NCBI GenBank assembly: GCA_022510405.1
Contig: JAFLTP010000001.1
Location: forward strand, 62,001 to 126,000
Direction: 5' to 3'
From: Muribaculaceae bacterium
GTDB taxonomy: Bacteria > Bacteroidota > Bacteroidia > Bacteroidales > Muribaculaceae
DNA: 64,000 bases
In this document: one piece after another, positions 29,003-36,434 of the stretch
Layout: every line of letters starts with the position of its first letter
Position numbering within the stretch: position 1 is the first letter of the stretch
The notes under the pieces: generated by a model
Told to the model about the DNA's origin: nothing
What the model saw: the letters and a program-made list of their open reading frames with translations, nothing else
The model's database searches: none
Translations under genes and position numbers: made by a program

Positions 29003-30452
29003 CCTTCTTTGAATCTATAATTTCTTTAACGTAATCTGCATTAAACCAATAACAAAATTTGTCACAGAGTCCACCATTGGGATTTATTGCCTTATCGCTT
29101 TTAACTCTAGCCTTTGGACGCACATGGAATTTTTTATGGTCTCCAATACTCCAAAATGACGATGGTTTTATCTTGTTTTCTAAAACGGCCTTCCTAATAT
29201 TCTTCCAGTATTCTTTGGCTATATCCAAATCTTTTGATGGCATAGTCCAAAAGAAAACCTTATCTAAAACATATGCGGTTTCTATTATCCATTCTTTTGT
29301 TTTGTTGTTGTATATCCTTATTTCTTTTCCTTTTATAGGCTTAAATACAACAAACATAAATTTATTGGTAAAAAGTTCATAAATTTCTGACTCAAACCAA
29401 TCGTCATTTTCGTAAATTTCAGTATAATCAATATTTTTGAATGACATTGACTCTTTCGGCTTGCCATTTTCTTGAAGACGAATGGTCTTCATAATTATGC
29501 CAGATTTTATAAATTCTTCTGAATCCTTTAATTTTTTACTTTCATGATTGGAGGCAATTAATGCAGCAATATCCGCATATTTATTTTTTGAATGATAAGG
29601 TTTTATACCTAATTTGTTGCATATTTGTATATAGTCTAATCCAATGAATGGTCTGAAACGATTGAGAATAATATTTTCAAAAGAATTATGTTTCAAATCT
29701 TGATTTGAAACAAGTTCAAATGCCGCTGAATCTTTCTCTCGATAATTTGTATAATAATCTTTACCACTTTCCAAAACATGGTTAAGAATATAACGCATGT
29801 AAGCGGGCTTAAGACTAAAAGCCCTTTTGGGAGCTTTTATTTTAGAATTAGGTTGTGACTGAGGTTTGTCACCTTTTTGCCCTTTTCTACATGCTCCTAA
29901 ATATAGAGTGTCACCTTCTGATAATAAATGTGCTTCTCCTCTTTTAACTTTATTAACTATGGTTTGATAATCTTGTTTTATTAGCTGCAGATCCTTCTCA
30001 GGTAATTGCCATAAAACCCGGAAAAGGAATTCGTAATCATAAATCGCTTCTCCGTGTATATGAAGATAGAATAGAAGCAACATTAATTGACATTTTGAAA
30101 TTAAATGGGAGTCTTCAAACGAAGTCTCTATAATTTCAAAATAGTCTATCATTGTACACACCAATCGTTCTTTTATACGGAAAGAATTGTCTTTGGTTTT
30201 AAGAAGAGGTGTGCATTTAAGTTCAACATGTGCTTCGGAGAAATCGGCTTCAGGATTATTATTTACTTCATAATTAAAGAAGAGTTCTTCTACCATCTGA
30301 CCTAATCCTCCTTTTCCCTTTCTTTTTTGTTTTATTGCTTTATTTCCAAGTAGGGAACGCAGAGAATTGCCGATTAGATACCGACTATAATTAAATATCG
30401 AAAGAGGATTAGTCCTGTCGAATTTATCATTTTTAAAACTCAGATTCTTCAC
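28995..30452 (-). CDS. Sau3AI/MutH-family type II restriction endonuclease
   Basis: The N-terminal catalytic domain has the MutH/Sau3AI pattern: GKGGLGQMVEELFF with E56, then D70 in PEADFSEAH, and E77-x-K79 in VELKCTPL. The spacing equals that of E. coli MutH (Glu56, Asp70, Glu77, Lys79). At 485 residues the length equals that of Sau3AI, which has a second, inactive MutH-like domain for allosteric DNA binding; the C-terminal half here should be that domain. GATC recognition is expected from the family. It is the first gene of a minus-strand operon: endonuclease, methyltransferase, phosphoesterase, GHKL ATPase. Confidence 0.9.
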   Translation of the reverse strand: MKNLSFKNDKFDRTNPLSIFNYSRYLIGNSLRSLLGNKAIKQKRKGKGGLGQMVEELFFNYEVNNNPEADFSEAHVELKCTPLLKTKDNSFRIKERLVCTMIDYFEIIETSFEDSHLISKCQLMLLLFYLHIHGEAIYDYEFLFRVLWQLPEKDLQLIKQDYQTIVNKVKRGEAHLLSEGDTLYLGACRKGQKGDKPQSQPNSKIKAPKRAFSLKPAYMRYILNHVLESGKDYYTNYREKDSAAFELVSNQDLKHNSFENIILNRFRPFIGLDYIQICNKLGIKPYHSKNKYADIAALIASNHESKKLKDSEEFIKSGIIMKTIRLQENGKPKESMSFKNIDYTEIYENDDWFESEIYELFTNKFMFVVFKPIKGKEIRIYNNKTKEWIIETAYVLDKVFFWTMPSKDLDIAKEYWKNIRKAVLENKIKPSSFWSIGDHKKFHVRPKARVKSDKAINPNGGLCDKFCYWFNADYVKEIIDSKKDE

Positions 30453-30514
30453 GCTTTTATGGGCACTATATTAAATAATGCTCCAAATTTGTCGGTGCAA
30501 ATTCGGTGCAAATC

Positions 30515-30559
30515 TTAAAAAGAAAAGAGCCAACTAATTGTGTTTCTTTTAGTTGACTC
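30515..30559 (-). terminator. Terminator downstream of the 66-residue gene
   Basis: On the minus strand GAGTCAACTAA pairs with TTAGTTGGCTC and is followed by TTTTCTTTTT. A short tandem repeat (TCGGTGCAAAT twice, about 30492-30514) abuts it. Confidence 0.75.
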
Positions 30560-30726
30560 CAATTCAGGGTGCCCAGAACAGAACGTAAATTCTGTCTGGA
30601 CTTGTCAACTCTTGTCACGCCATGTCCAAATTTACAGTCAGTTACAAATTTGGATTCCAGACATACGATGACATATTCGGCATAAGATGACACACAACTG
30701 CACGTAAAATCTGCACGTAAAATTTG

Positions 30727-30927
30727 TCACCCTAATTCGGAGGCTCCTTGTCTTTTTAAATAAAGTCTCCATGCTTCTTCAGCAGAAAGAGTGATTACAT
30801 TGCCGTTTTCATCACAGGCGACCACACTTTCGCACAGTTGCCTCTTGCGAAGCAACATCTTCTCAAAGGATTCTTTCAGACCTTTTGCCAGTTTGTCTTC
30901 AAGTTCTATCCTTTCTTCAGCTGACAT
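30727..30927 (-). CDS. Small hypothetical protein, 66 residues
   Basis: This small soluble protein (MSAEERIELEDKLAKGLKES) has an amphipathic helix, a VVACDENGNVITLSAEEA strand and turn, and a helical end. Similar short proteins occur in Bacteroidota beside mobile genes, but I cannot name a function. Three facts support it as real: a -7 box (minus-strand TAAATTTG at 30944-30951) with a GGAG just before the ATG, a strong terminator downstream, and a decayed second copy of its promoter and first codons at 17191-17268. The spacing implies a very short leader. Confidence 0.7.
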   Translation of the reverse strand: MSAEERIELEDKLAKGLKESFEKMLLRKRQLCESVVACDENGNVITLSAEEAWRLYLKRQGASELG

Positions 30928-30943
30928 GACTCCTTTATTTTTG

Positions 30944-30951
30944 CAAATTTA
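30944..30951 (-). promoter_or_regulatory. -7 box for the 66-residue gene
   Basis: The minus strand reads TAAATTTG, 16 bases before the start codon. The same box is kept in the decayed copy at 17261-17268. Confidence 0.65.
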
Positions 30952-31011
30952 ATGAAATCTACAGTCTTATCCGAATTGGCTATCAGTTTTGTTTCAGATT
31001 TTGTTTTAGAA

Positions 31012-31623
31012 TCATTTCCTCGTCTTTTCTGAAAGATAGTGTGCAATATGCTCTATTGTATAAACGAAGGATGCCGGGAATCCATATTGTTTTACCAACT
31101 CAGTCGAGAAGAAATATGGAACTTTGTCCAGTGAATGGATACAATGATTTTCTGAGAGGTACCATTCCGGATAACGTTCTTTATGACGATAAAACCAGTT
31201 TTTATCACTTTTCTCTCTGTCGTCATACCTTAAAATTTCTCTATACCCGTCTTCTGATTCTAAAAAGGGTCTAATATCCCTTTCAATCAAGGCTACAATA
31301 ATTTTCGGAGATTCTTTATCAAAAGGCACCGATACTTCCACATTATGCTTGTTGAAAAACTCTTCAGGTGATGAAAGAAAATCCTCTATATTCTCTTCGG
31401 TGTAATTGTCATAAAGAAATTTGAAGGCAGAGAAATTAGCAGACAATATCTGAAAGAATGAGAGTTCAATAGGAATGGTTGTGGGATTATAATTGAAGTC
31501 ATATTTATTAACAGCACGACAAACGATATCTGCAGGATAATCACAATATTTACCCTCTGAAAACCTATGTGCTATTATCTTTGAACTTGGTAGGTGTTTT
31601 AATCTATCTTCTTTCATTCCCAT
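31012..31623 (-). CDS. Hypothetical protein of the radical SAM operon, 203 residues
   Basis: I do not recognise this protein. It is soluble, acidic and aromatic, with IIAHRFSEGKYCDYPADIVC near the N-terminus, a helical middle and a YPEWYLSENHCIHSLDKVP segment. It starts within the stop of the radical SAM gene (TAATG), so the two are translationally coupled. Coupling suggests that it is the substrate, partner or accessory factor of the radical SAM enzyme. It is the last gene of a three-gene minus-strand operon. Confidence 0.65.
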   Translation of the reverse strand: MGMKEDRLKHLPSSKIIAHRFSEGKYCDYPADIVCRAVNKYDFNYNPTTIPIELSFFQILSANFSAFKFLYDNYTEENIEDFLSSPEEFFNKHNVEVSVPFDKESPKIIVALIERDIRPFLESEDGYREILRYDDREKSDKNWFYRHKERYPEWYLSENHCIHSLDKVPYFFSTELVKQYGFPASFVYTIEHIAHYLSEKTRK

Positions 31624-32612
31624 TAATAATGAAGAATTTCCTTAATCCATTCCTTTGAATGTTCTTTGAGAAAAGGTATAATCTTGGGATTTAAGAAAAT
31701 TTCCTTACAATACTCACAACGAGTCGTTCTAAACTTTGTCGTTATCTTTGAGTTTTTATATACATATTTCAATATCTCTAACGGACCTTTTGAACGGATC
31801 CACATTTTGAGTGCATCTTCAAACTGGCGTTCATATATTGTCCGTATCGGCTCATTTTCAATATTCCCCAGCCTCATCTGTGGAATCCGAAGATTACCGA
31901 TGCCGGTACAAGCCAATACATCCCCGTGAGGTGTGATTTCTATTTCATGAGATATATGTTGACAGGGAGAACTTTTTTCATAGGAGTATTTGTTTCTCGT
32001 TGCTCTCAGGCTATGATGAACCGATTCATTATTGAAATCTTCCCAGTTGTTTATATAATAAAGAATTTTACCCTGGCTTATTAATTTAACCAAAACGTTA
32101 TCTTTTTCAATTGCATTCCTGATCTTATGATCTCTGAAATTTCTTTCGGTCCTAAATTCCACCTTATATCCGGCTCTCACAGACGCAACCACAGCATTCC
32201 TGACACTCCGGAAAGGTATATGATGATTATGGTCGTCACCGGCAGAAAAACCGATACTTTTCAATCCTAATTCTTTAAGCCGAAGTACTCGCTTATAAGC
32301 CTCTTTATAGTTATATCCCCAATATCCATTGGAAAGCACCACAGACATCAATCCCTTTTCAGCGCCATACTTTATAATTTCATCCAAATCATCACCTAAC
32401 AAAAAACACTCCCCTCCTGTCAATGACAGAGTCCTGATTGAATTAGAATACTCTTCCAGACAGATGTCGATGTAGCGTTTCATTTGTGCAAGTGTCATCG
32501 TACGGCCGAAATCAGGTCGGCATCCATGGCAACACATCTCGCATGATGCGTTACACCGAAATGTCGCTATCAAAACAATGGTATCAGGATTCTTGGGATT
32601 GAACTTTACCAT
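31623..32612 (-). CDS. Radical SAM enzyme with C-terminal cysteine motifs
   Basis: C20-NAS-C24-EM-C27 is the CX3CX2C cluster motif that binds the 4Fe-4S centre and S-adenosylmethionine. A LSLTGGECFLLGD segment supplies the GGE motif, and LMSVVLSNGYW continues the barrel. C-terminal cysteines (SPCQHISHEIEITPHGDVLAC, RCEYC) suggest an auxiliary cluster as in SPASM or Twitch proteins. At 329 residues it is complete. The gene follows the DUF3791-like gene by one base and overlaps the 203-residue gene, so all three form one operon. Enzymes of this shape often modify peptides or proteins. The substrate is unknown; a coupled neighbour could be it. Confidence 0.85.
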   Translation of the reverse strand: MVKFNPKNPDTIVLIATFRCNASCEMCCHGCRPDFGRTMTLAQMKRYIDICLEEYSNSIRTLSLTGGECFLLGDDLDEIIKYGAEKGLMSVVLSNGYWGYNYKEAYKRVLRLKELGLKSIGFSAGDDHNHHIPFRSVRNAVVASVRAGYKVEFRTERNFRDHKIRNAIEKDNVLVKLISQGKILYYINNWEDFNNESVHHSLRATRNKYSYEKSSPCQHISHEIEITPHGDVLACTGIGNLRIPQMRLGNIENEPIRTIYERQFEDALKMWIRSKGPLEILKYVYKNSKITTKFRTTRCEYCKEIFLNPKIIPFLKEHSKEWIKEILHY

Positions 32613-32613
32613 A

Positions 32614-33111
32614 TCAAGAAATATGACCGGTTTCTATTTCGTTTTGCAGGAATGAAAAAACATATACCGGACTTTCATAATAAAGTCCACATTCCGGGTC
32701 GCAAAGTCTGTCGTAGGTTTCAGAGGTACATAACAGGTCAATAGCCATTGGCATATTCCAATCATATTTACTCATCAACATAGTCACCAAATTCTTTGCC
32801 ACACATTCGATCTGGAACTGTATCTTAGGGTCATATACCTTATTGCCAATTGGAGTTTCACCACCATTGTTTTTGCATAGCAATTTCAAATCATCAACAG
32901 CATTTTCAATGGATAAGGTATGTTCGATGTCATAGAATTCAAACAAGAAATCAATACCTCCGTATTTCTTTAAATAGCGATAAGATTCCCTAATATCAAT
33001 CCCTAAATCTTTTGCAAAGGCATTTATACAAACAATGATATATTCAATAATATTCATAGTTTTCTTGTCTGGCTGATTCATATTTTCCATTTGATTAAAT
33101 GTGTGTTGCAT
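32614..33111 (-). CDS. DUF3791-like protein, first gene of the radical SAM operon
   Basis: The N-terminal half resembles DUF3791: MNIIEYIIVCINAFAKDLGI, then a YRYLKKYGGIDFLFEFYDIE stretch and VDDLKLLCKNNGG. The C-terminal half (IECVAKNLVTMLMSKYDWNM, then DPECGLYYESPVYVFSFLQN) resembles a second small family often found beside DUF3791 in Bacteroidota, so the protein may be a natural fusion. Several methionines (residues 1, 8, 11, 19) could be the start. Such domains occur with DUF3990-type putative toxins. Here the partner is a radical SAM gene one base downstream. Family recall is moderate, and function is unknown. Confidence 0.6.
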   Translation of the reverse strand: MQHTFNQMENMNQPDKKTMNIIEYIIVCINAFAKDLGIDIRESYRYLKKYGGIDFLFEFYDIEHTLSIENAVDDLKLLCKNNGGETPIGNKVYDPKIQFQIECVAKNLVTMLMSKYDWNMPMAIDLLCTSETYDRLCDPECGLYYESPVYVFSFLQNEIETGHIS

Positions 33112-33128
33112 GGGATTATGGTTTAAAT

Positions 33129-33168
33129 TACCTTTGCATACTAACGTAACTCCATATATGCAAATTTA
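33129..33168. promoter_or_regulatory. Divergent -7 boxes between radical SAM operon and integrase
   Basis: TACCTTTG at 33129-33136 faces the integrase. CAAATTTA at 33161-33168 reads TAAATTTG on the minus strand, facing the radical SAM operon. The two promoters overlap head to head, so the two units may repress each other. Confidence 0.5.
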
Positions 33169-33185
33169 ATAAATCCCTTCTGATA

Positions 33186-34592
33186 ATGGCTGCTTTTCGG
33201 TTTGAACTTGACCATAAACCAACTCGAAATAAGAAATATAACCTCTATCTGATAGTGTCTATAAAAAATAAAAGGACTAAAAAGAAAACAGGGATACAAC
33301 TTGAAAACATCGATGATTTTAATCCTAAGGCCAAACATAACAATTGGATTAGGTCAAATGTACTTAAAGCAAAAGTTTTTAATGAGCAACTACGGCAGGC
33401 ACTAATTGAGGCTCAGGAAACTTATAAAACATTGGAAGATGATGGTGAAGTTACTTCAGCCGGTGTAATCAAGAAATTGGATAAAGAAACAGTTTCTCCT
33501 TCGTTCATCACATTTGCCAAAGAAAGAGCCAAACAGATAGAAGAAGAAGGGGGATTTCGTAATTCAAGGAAATACTTTGGTTTGGCAAACAAGTTGGAAG
33601 CGTTCAGGAAGAAACAAAAGATGGCAGATATAACCATGGAGGCCATGACTGTCGAACTTTTAACCAAATTCAATACTTTTCTTCATAAATGGAAAAATGA
33701 GAGAGAGCCGGAAAAACTTCTTCATCCTAATACTATTGAAGTTCAATTGAATATTTGTAAAACACTTGTAAAAAGAGCCATTAATATAGGATATATGACC
33801 CCAGAGAAGGACCCGTTTCTAAGATTCACTTACAAGGGGGTTCCAACTATGAAAGAGAAACTGGATATGGTGGAAATACAAAAAATAATTGATTTGGAAT
33901 TGGAGGAAGGTTCTTTGATTTGGCATGTAAGGAATTACTTTATGTTCAGTTTCTATTGTGCCGGTATTCGTGCTGCGGATTTAATACAACTAAGATGGAG
34001 AAACATTACCTCTGAAGGGCGACTTAACTATGTGATGAATAAGAACGGCAAAAATAGAGACATGCTGCTTGTCCCTCAGGCTGTAGAGATACTTCAGCAT
34101 TATTTTAAAGAAAATGTAGCTCCTGATGATTATATCTTCCCTTTGATTGATAATAAAGCAAAATTCGCTAAATATGTTTCTATAGCAGACCAGAAGACCA
34201 TGACACCGGAAATGAGAAAACTTCAGTATAGAACTGTATCAGCAAAAAATGCTTTAATAAACAAATATCTTAAGAAAATTGCTGAAAAAGCAGAAATAAC
34301 AAAGAATCTTTCTTTCCATATATCTCGTCACTCATTCGCTAAATACGCAAAGGAAAAAGAGATGGATAGTTCTGTGGTTAAGGAATTACTGGCACATTCA
34401 AATTTGGCTACCACAGAGCGTTATATGGGGACTTTTGATACGAAGAAGACCGATAATGCACTCATTAACCTTTTCGTCTCTCTAAAGTCATCTACGGAGG
34501 TTAAAAAAGACAAAAGACAAGAAATTATAGAAATGATGAAAGATTTATCTCCGGAAGACATCGCATTGATACTACAACAGATAAAACGGTGA
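33186..34592 (+). CDS. Tyrosine recombinase/integrase (complete)
   Basis: This 468-residue integrase has the three Bacteroidota parts: an arm-binding N-terminal domain (about 1-105), a SAM-like core-binding domain (about 110-220) and the catalytic domain (about 225-425). The catalytic residues are all visible: R262 in GIRAADL, the Lys in the MNKNGKNRD hairpin, H378-x-x-R381 in HISRHSFAKYA, H404 in LLAHSNLATTERYMG and Y413 as nucleophile. An extra C-terminal helix follows. It resembles integrases of Bacteroides integrative elements. It probably inserted part of this island; direct repeats just downstream may be its arm sites. Confidence 0.95.
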   Translation: MAAFRFELDHKPTRNKKYNLYLIVSIKNKRTKKKTGIQLENIDDFNPKAKHNNWIRSNVLKAKVFNEQLRQALIEAQETYKTLEDDGEVTSAGVIKKLDKETVSPSFITFAKERAKQIEEEGGFRNSRKYFGLANKLEAFRKKQKMADITMEAMTVELLTKFNTFLHKWKNEREPEKLLHPNTIEVQLNICKTLVKRAINIGYMTPEKDPFLRFTYKGVPTMKEKLDMVEIQKIIDLELEEGSLIWHVRNYFMFSFYCAGIRAADLIQLRWRNITSEGRLNYVMNKNGKNRDMLLVPQAVEILQHYFKENVAPDDYIFPLIDNKAKFAKYVSIADQKTMTPEMRKLQYRTVSAKNALINKYLKKIAEKAEITKNLSFHISRHSFAKYAKEKEMDSSVVKELLAHSNLATTERYMGTFDTKKTDNALINLFVSLKSSTEVKKDKRQEIIEMMKDLSPEDIALILQQIKR

Positions 34593-34597
34593 TGAGA

Positions 34598-34788
34598 AAT
34601 CGGACAAATTGTCTTTAATGAACAAATCAACGAAATTGACATATATTTCATTGATTAATAGGTAAATAACTATAATAGATATTGGACATAATATTTTTAA
34701 TTAAATTGGACAAATGTTTAAAATGCCATTAATTTAAAATACTAAATATCAGACTTTTATGAAATATATAGAATCGGACAAATTGTTT
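34598..34788 (+). repeat. Iterated GGACAAAT repeats downstream of the integrase
   Basis: AATCGGACAAATTGT occurs at 34598-34612 and 34772-34786, with variants ATTGGACAAATG at 34705 and ATTGGACATAA at 34681, all in the same orientation in an AT-rich stretch. Repeats like these next to an integrase fit arm-type binding sites of an attachment region. Confidence 0.55.
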
Positions 34789-34872
34789 ACATCTTTTATA
34801 TAATTAAATAATTAAGATAATGGTATTTAGAAAAACTAAATTACCATATTGAAATTATAAGAAAGTGACGGC

Positions 34873-34990
34873 TGCGCGATTAGTGCAATTTTTACCGGAT
34901 TTAAATTAATTCTTCAGGAATTAAAATTATAAATACAACCAATCAACCAGGTATAAATGTGATTATAGAGAGATGCGCGATAAGCGCAAT
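34873..34990 (+). repeat. 17-bp direct repeat pair
   Basis: TGCGCGATTAGTGCAAT (34873-34889) and TGCGCGATAAGCGCAAT (34974-34990) agree at 15 of 17 positions and lie 101 bases apart, between the putative arm repeats and the palindromic element. Confidence 0.6.
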
Positions 34991-35042
34991 AATCTATGAA
35001 TCACATTCATCGAATGAACCATTGTTGGTAGAATCTGCAAAG

Positions 35043-35217
35043 GAACACTACGTTTCATCACGCCTATTTCACTTCGTTCCGGTAGAGTTTCGCTGTGCGA
35101 AACAAACGCTCCGCGTTCTACCGGTCCGAAGGCGCCTTAGGCGCATTTTCGGCGTGATTTCTCTTAGTGTTCATAGCACTTCGTTAAAGCGCTTTTCGCG
35201 CTTTTAACTTTGTGCTA
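35043..35217. other. Nested multi-branched palindromic element
   Basis: About 175 bases fold into nested stems. The outer stem is GAACACTA (35043-35050) with TAGTGTTC (35165-35172), continued by ATCACGCC (35057-35064) with GGCGTGAT (35151-35158). Inside are CCGGTAGA/TCTACCGG (35079-35086, 35117-35124) enclosing GTTTCG/CGAAAC and AACGC/GCGTT, and a GCGCC/GGCGC hairpin at 35132-35144. A separate hairpin follows at 35176-35217 (AGCAC/GTGCT, GTTAAA/TTTAAC, GCGC/GCGC). No convincing gene crosses it. It could be a structured RNA, a recombination site acting as folded single strand, or a replication or transfer origin. A similar GCGC hairpin lies at about 35308-35330. Confidence 0.7.
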
Positions 35218-35534
35218 AGCCTTTAAAACCAAACATAAACTATAACTCGTTTTCTTTAATAAAATATAAGTTGAATTAAAATATATATGTATGCTTAAAA
35301 AAGAGAATTGCGCTCCGGCGCTCTTCTCATCATAAGAAGTTAAAGTTTATAACTCTAAAAGATAAATACATTTAAACAGATATAAGGTAAATTAGGTAAT
35401 GAACAGGTTGTCCGGGAGGATAGCTTGTTTATTTTTTAAATTTTACTGAAAAATCATACTTTTTGGAGTATACAAATATAGGGAAGAACATTTTTTCCAA
35501 TAAATATTATAAACAAAACTTAATTTACCTTATT

Positions 35535-36341
35535 ATGTTACTTGTAGACCTATTTTATCATTCTTTTACTGAAGATGAAAAACACTTAGTTGAGCAAATT
35601 AAAGAGAATGTTGATAATACATTTGATAAACTGTGTAATTTACAATATGACCTTGATCACTTTACTCCTCTAAAGAAACTTACGATTGTAAAAAATTTCA
35701 CAAAAAAGACTTATCCTTTTTTAAATAACCGATTTAAAGTTGTTTTTTCAAAAGTAAAACAACAATCCAAAACCGGAGGCATTTTTATTCGTAGTTATTA
35801 TAATGTAACTCTAGTAGATATACTTTCTAATTACTTAACGATAAAATCTGTGATTCCTAGCATTAATGGTGAATATAACTACAAAAAATTTGAATTTAAT
35901 GAAACTGCCCTTTCTTGTATTCTTTACCATATTGTTGGCATGATTATGGCTTCTACCGGAAGACTTTTAGGATGTCAACTATATGCAGCATATTTGATGG
36001 GTGTAATAGAATTCTTCCATGTTAATGATATTGATTGGTCATATACAAAGAACTTTATAGCCCATTATGTTCAGAATACAAATTATGAAGATTTGGAACC
36101 TTATATAAGAGATTTAAAGAACTGTAAGAAATTATGTGATGAAAAAAGAACTGCGGTTAAGAAAGGGAAACCGCATACACGCAAAATCCGTGTTTCTGAA
36201 AAAGCAGTATTAAAACTATTGGAAGCCGGTTTAAGTCAAACAGAAATTAAGGATCAGTTAAGCATTAAGTATGGATGTTCACCTAAAACCGTCCAAAGGG
36301 CAATGAAGTCTTACGGATTGACCCGTTCATATACCAAATGA
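35535..36341 (+). CDS. Helix-turn-helix protein upstream of the helicase-methyltransferase pair
   Basis: ATG 35535 is the likeliest start; an in-frame TTG at 35463 would add 24 residues. The first 215 residues are helical and unrecognised (LLVDLFYHSFTEDEKHLVEQ, FNETALSCILYHIVGMIMAS). The last 50 residues are a basic helix-turn-helix (VSEKAVLKLLEAGLSQTEIK, then SPKTVQRAMKSYG), as in resolvase tails or regulators. It precedes the PLD-SNF2 gene by 93 bases on the same strand, with a separate -7 box between. It probably binds DNA and regulates or guides the downstream system; this is inferred from position. Confidence 0.65.
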   Translation: MLLVDLFYHSFTEDEKHLVEQIKENVDNTFDKLCNLQYDLDHFTPLKKLTIVKNFTKKTYPFLNNRFKVVFSKVKQQSKTGGIFIRSYYNVTLVDILSNYLTIKSVIPSINGEYNYKKFEFNETALSCILYHIVGMIMASTGRLLGCQLYAAYLMGVIEFFHVNDIDWSYTKNFIAHYVQNTNYEDLEPYIRDLKNCKKLCDEKRTAVKKGKPHTRKIRVSEKAVLKLLEAGLSQTEIKDQLSIKYGCSPKTVQRAMKSYGLTRSYTK

Positions 36342-36383
36342 TTCATATATCTACTTAGAAGCGGTTGAATCAGTAAAAATGAC

Positions 36384-36391
36384 TAATTTTG
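36384..36391 (+). promoter_or_regulatory. -7 box for the helicase-methyltransferase operon
   Basis: TAATTTTG matches TAnnTTTG 43 bases upstream of ATG 36435. It favours that ATG over the in-frame TTG at 36411. Confidence 0.6.
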
Positions 36392-36434
36392 TATAGTTTA
36401 AGCAAAGTGCTTGACCTTAAAATCAAGATTTTTC

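Noticed and set aside
30466-30693. Minus-strand frame of 75 codons after the restriction operon
   Set aside because: It contains the terminator hairpin and a short tandem repeat; sequence is not protein-like.
34959-35207. Plus-strand frame of 82 codons over the palindromic element
   Set aside because: It runs through nested inverted repeats, has no promoter, and its composition is explained by the palindromes rather than by coding constraint.
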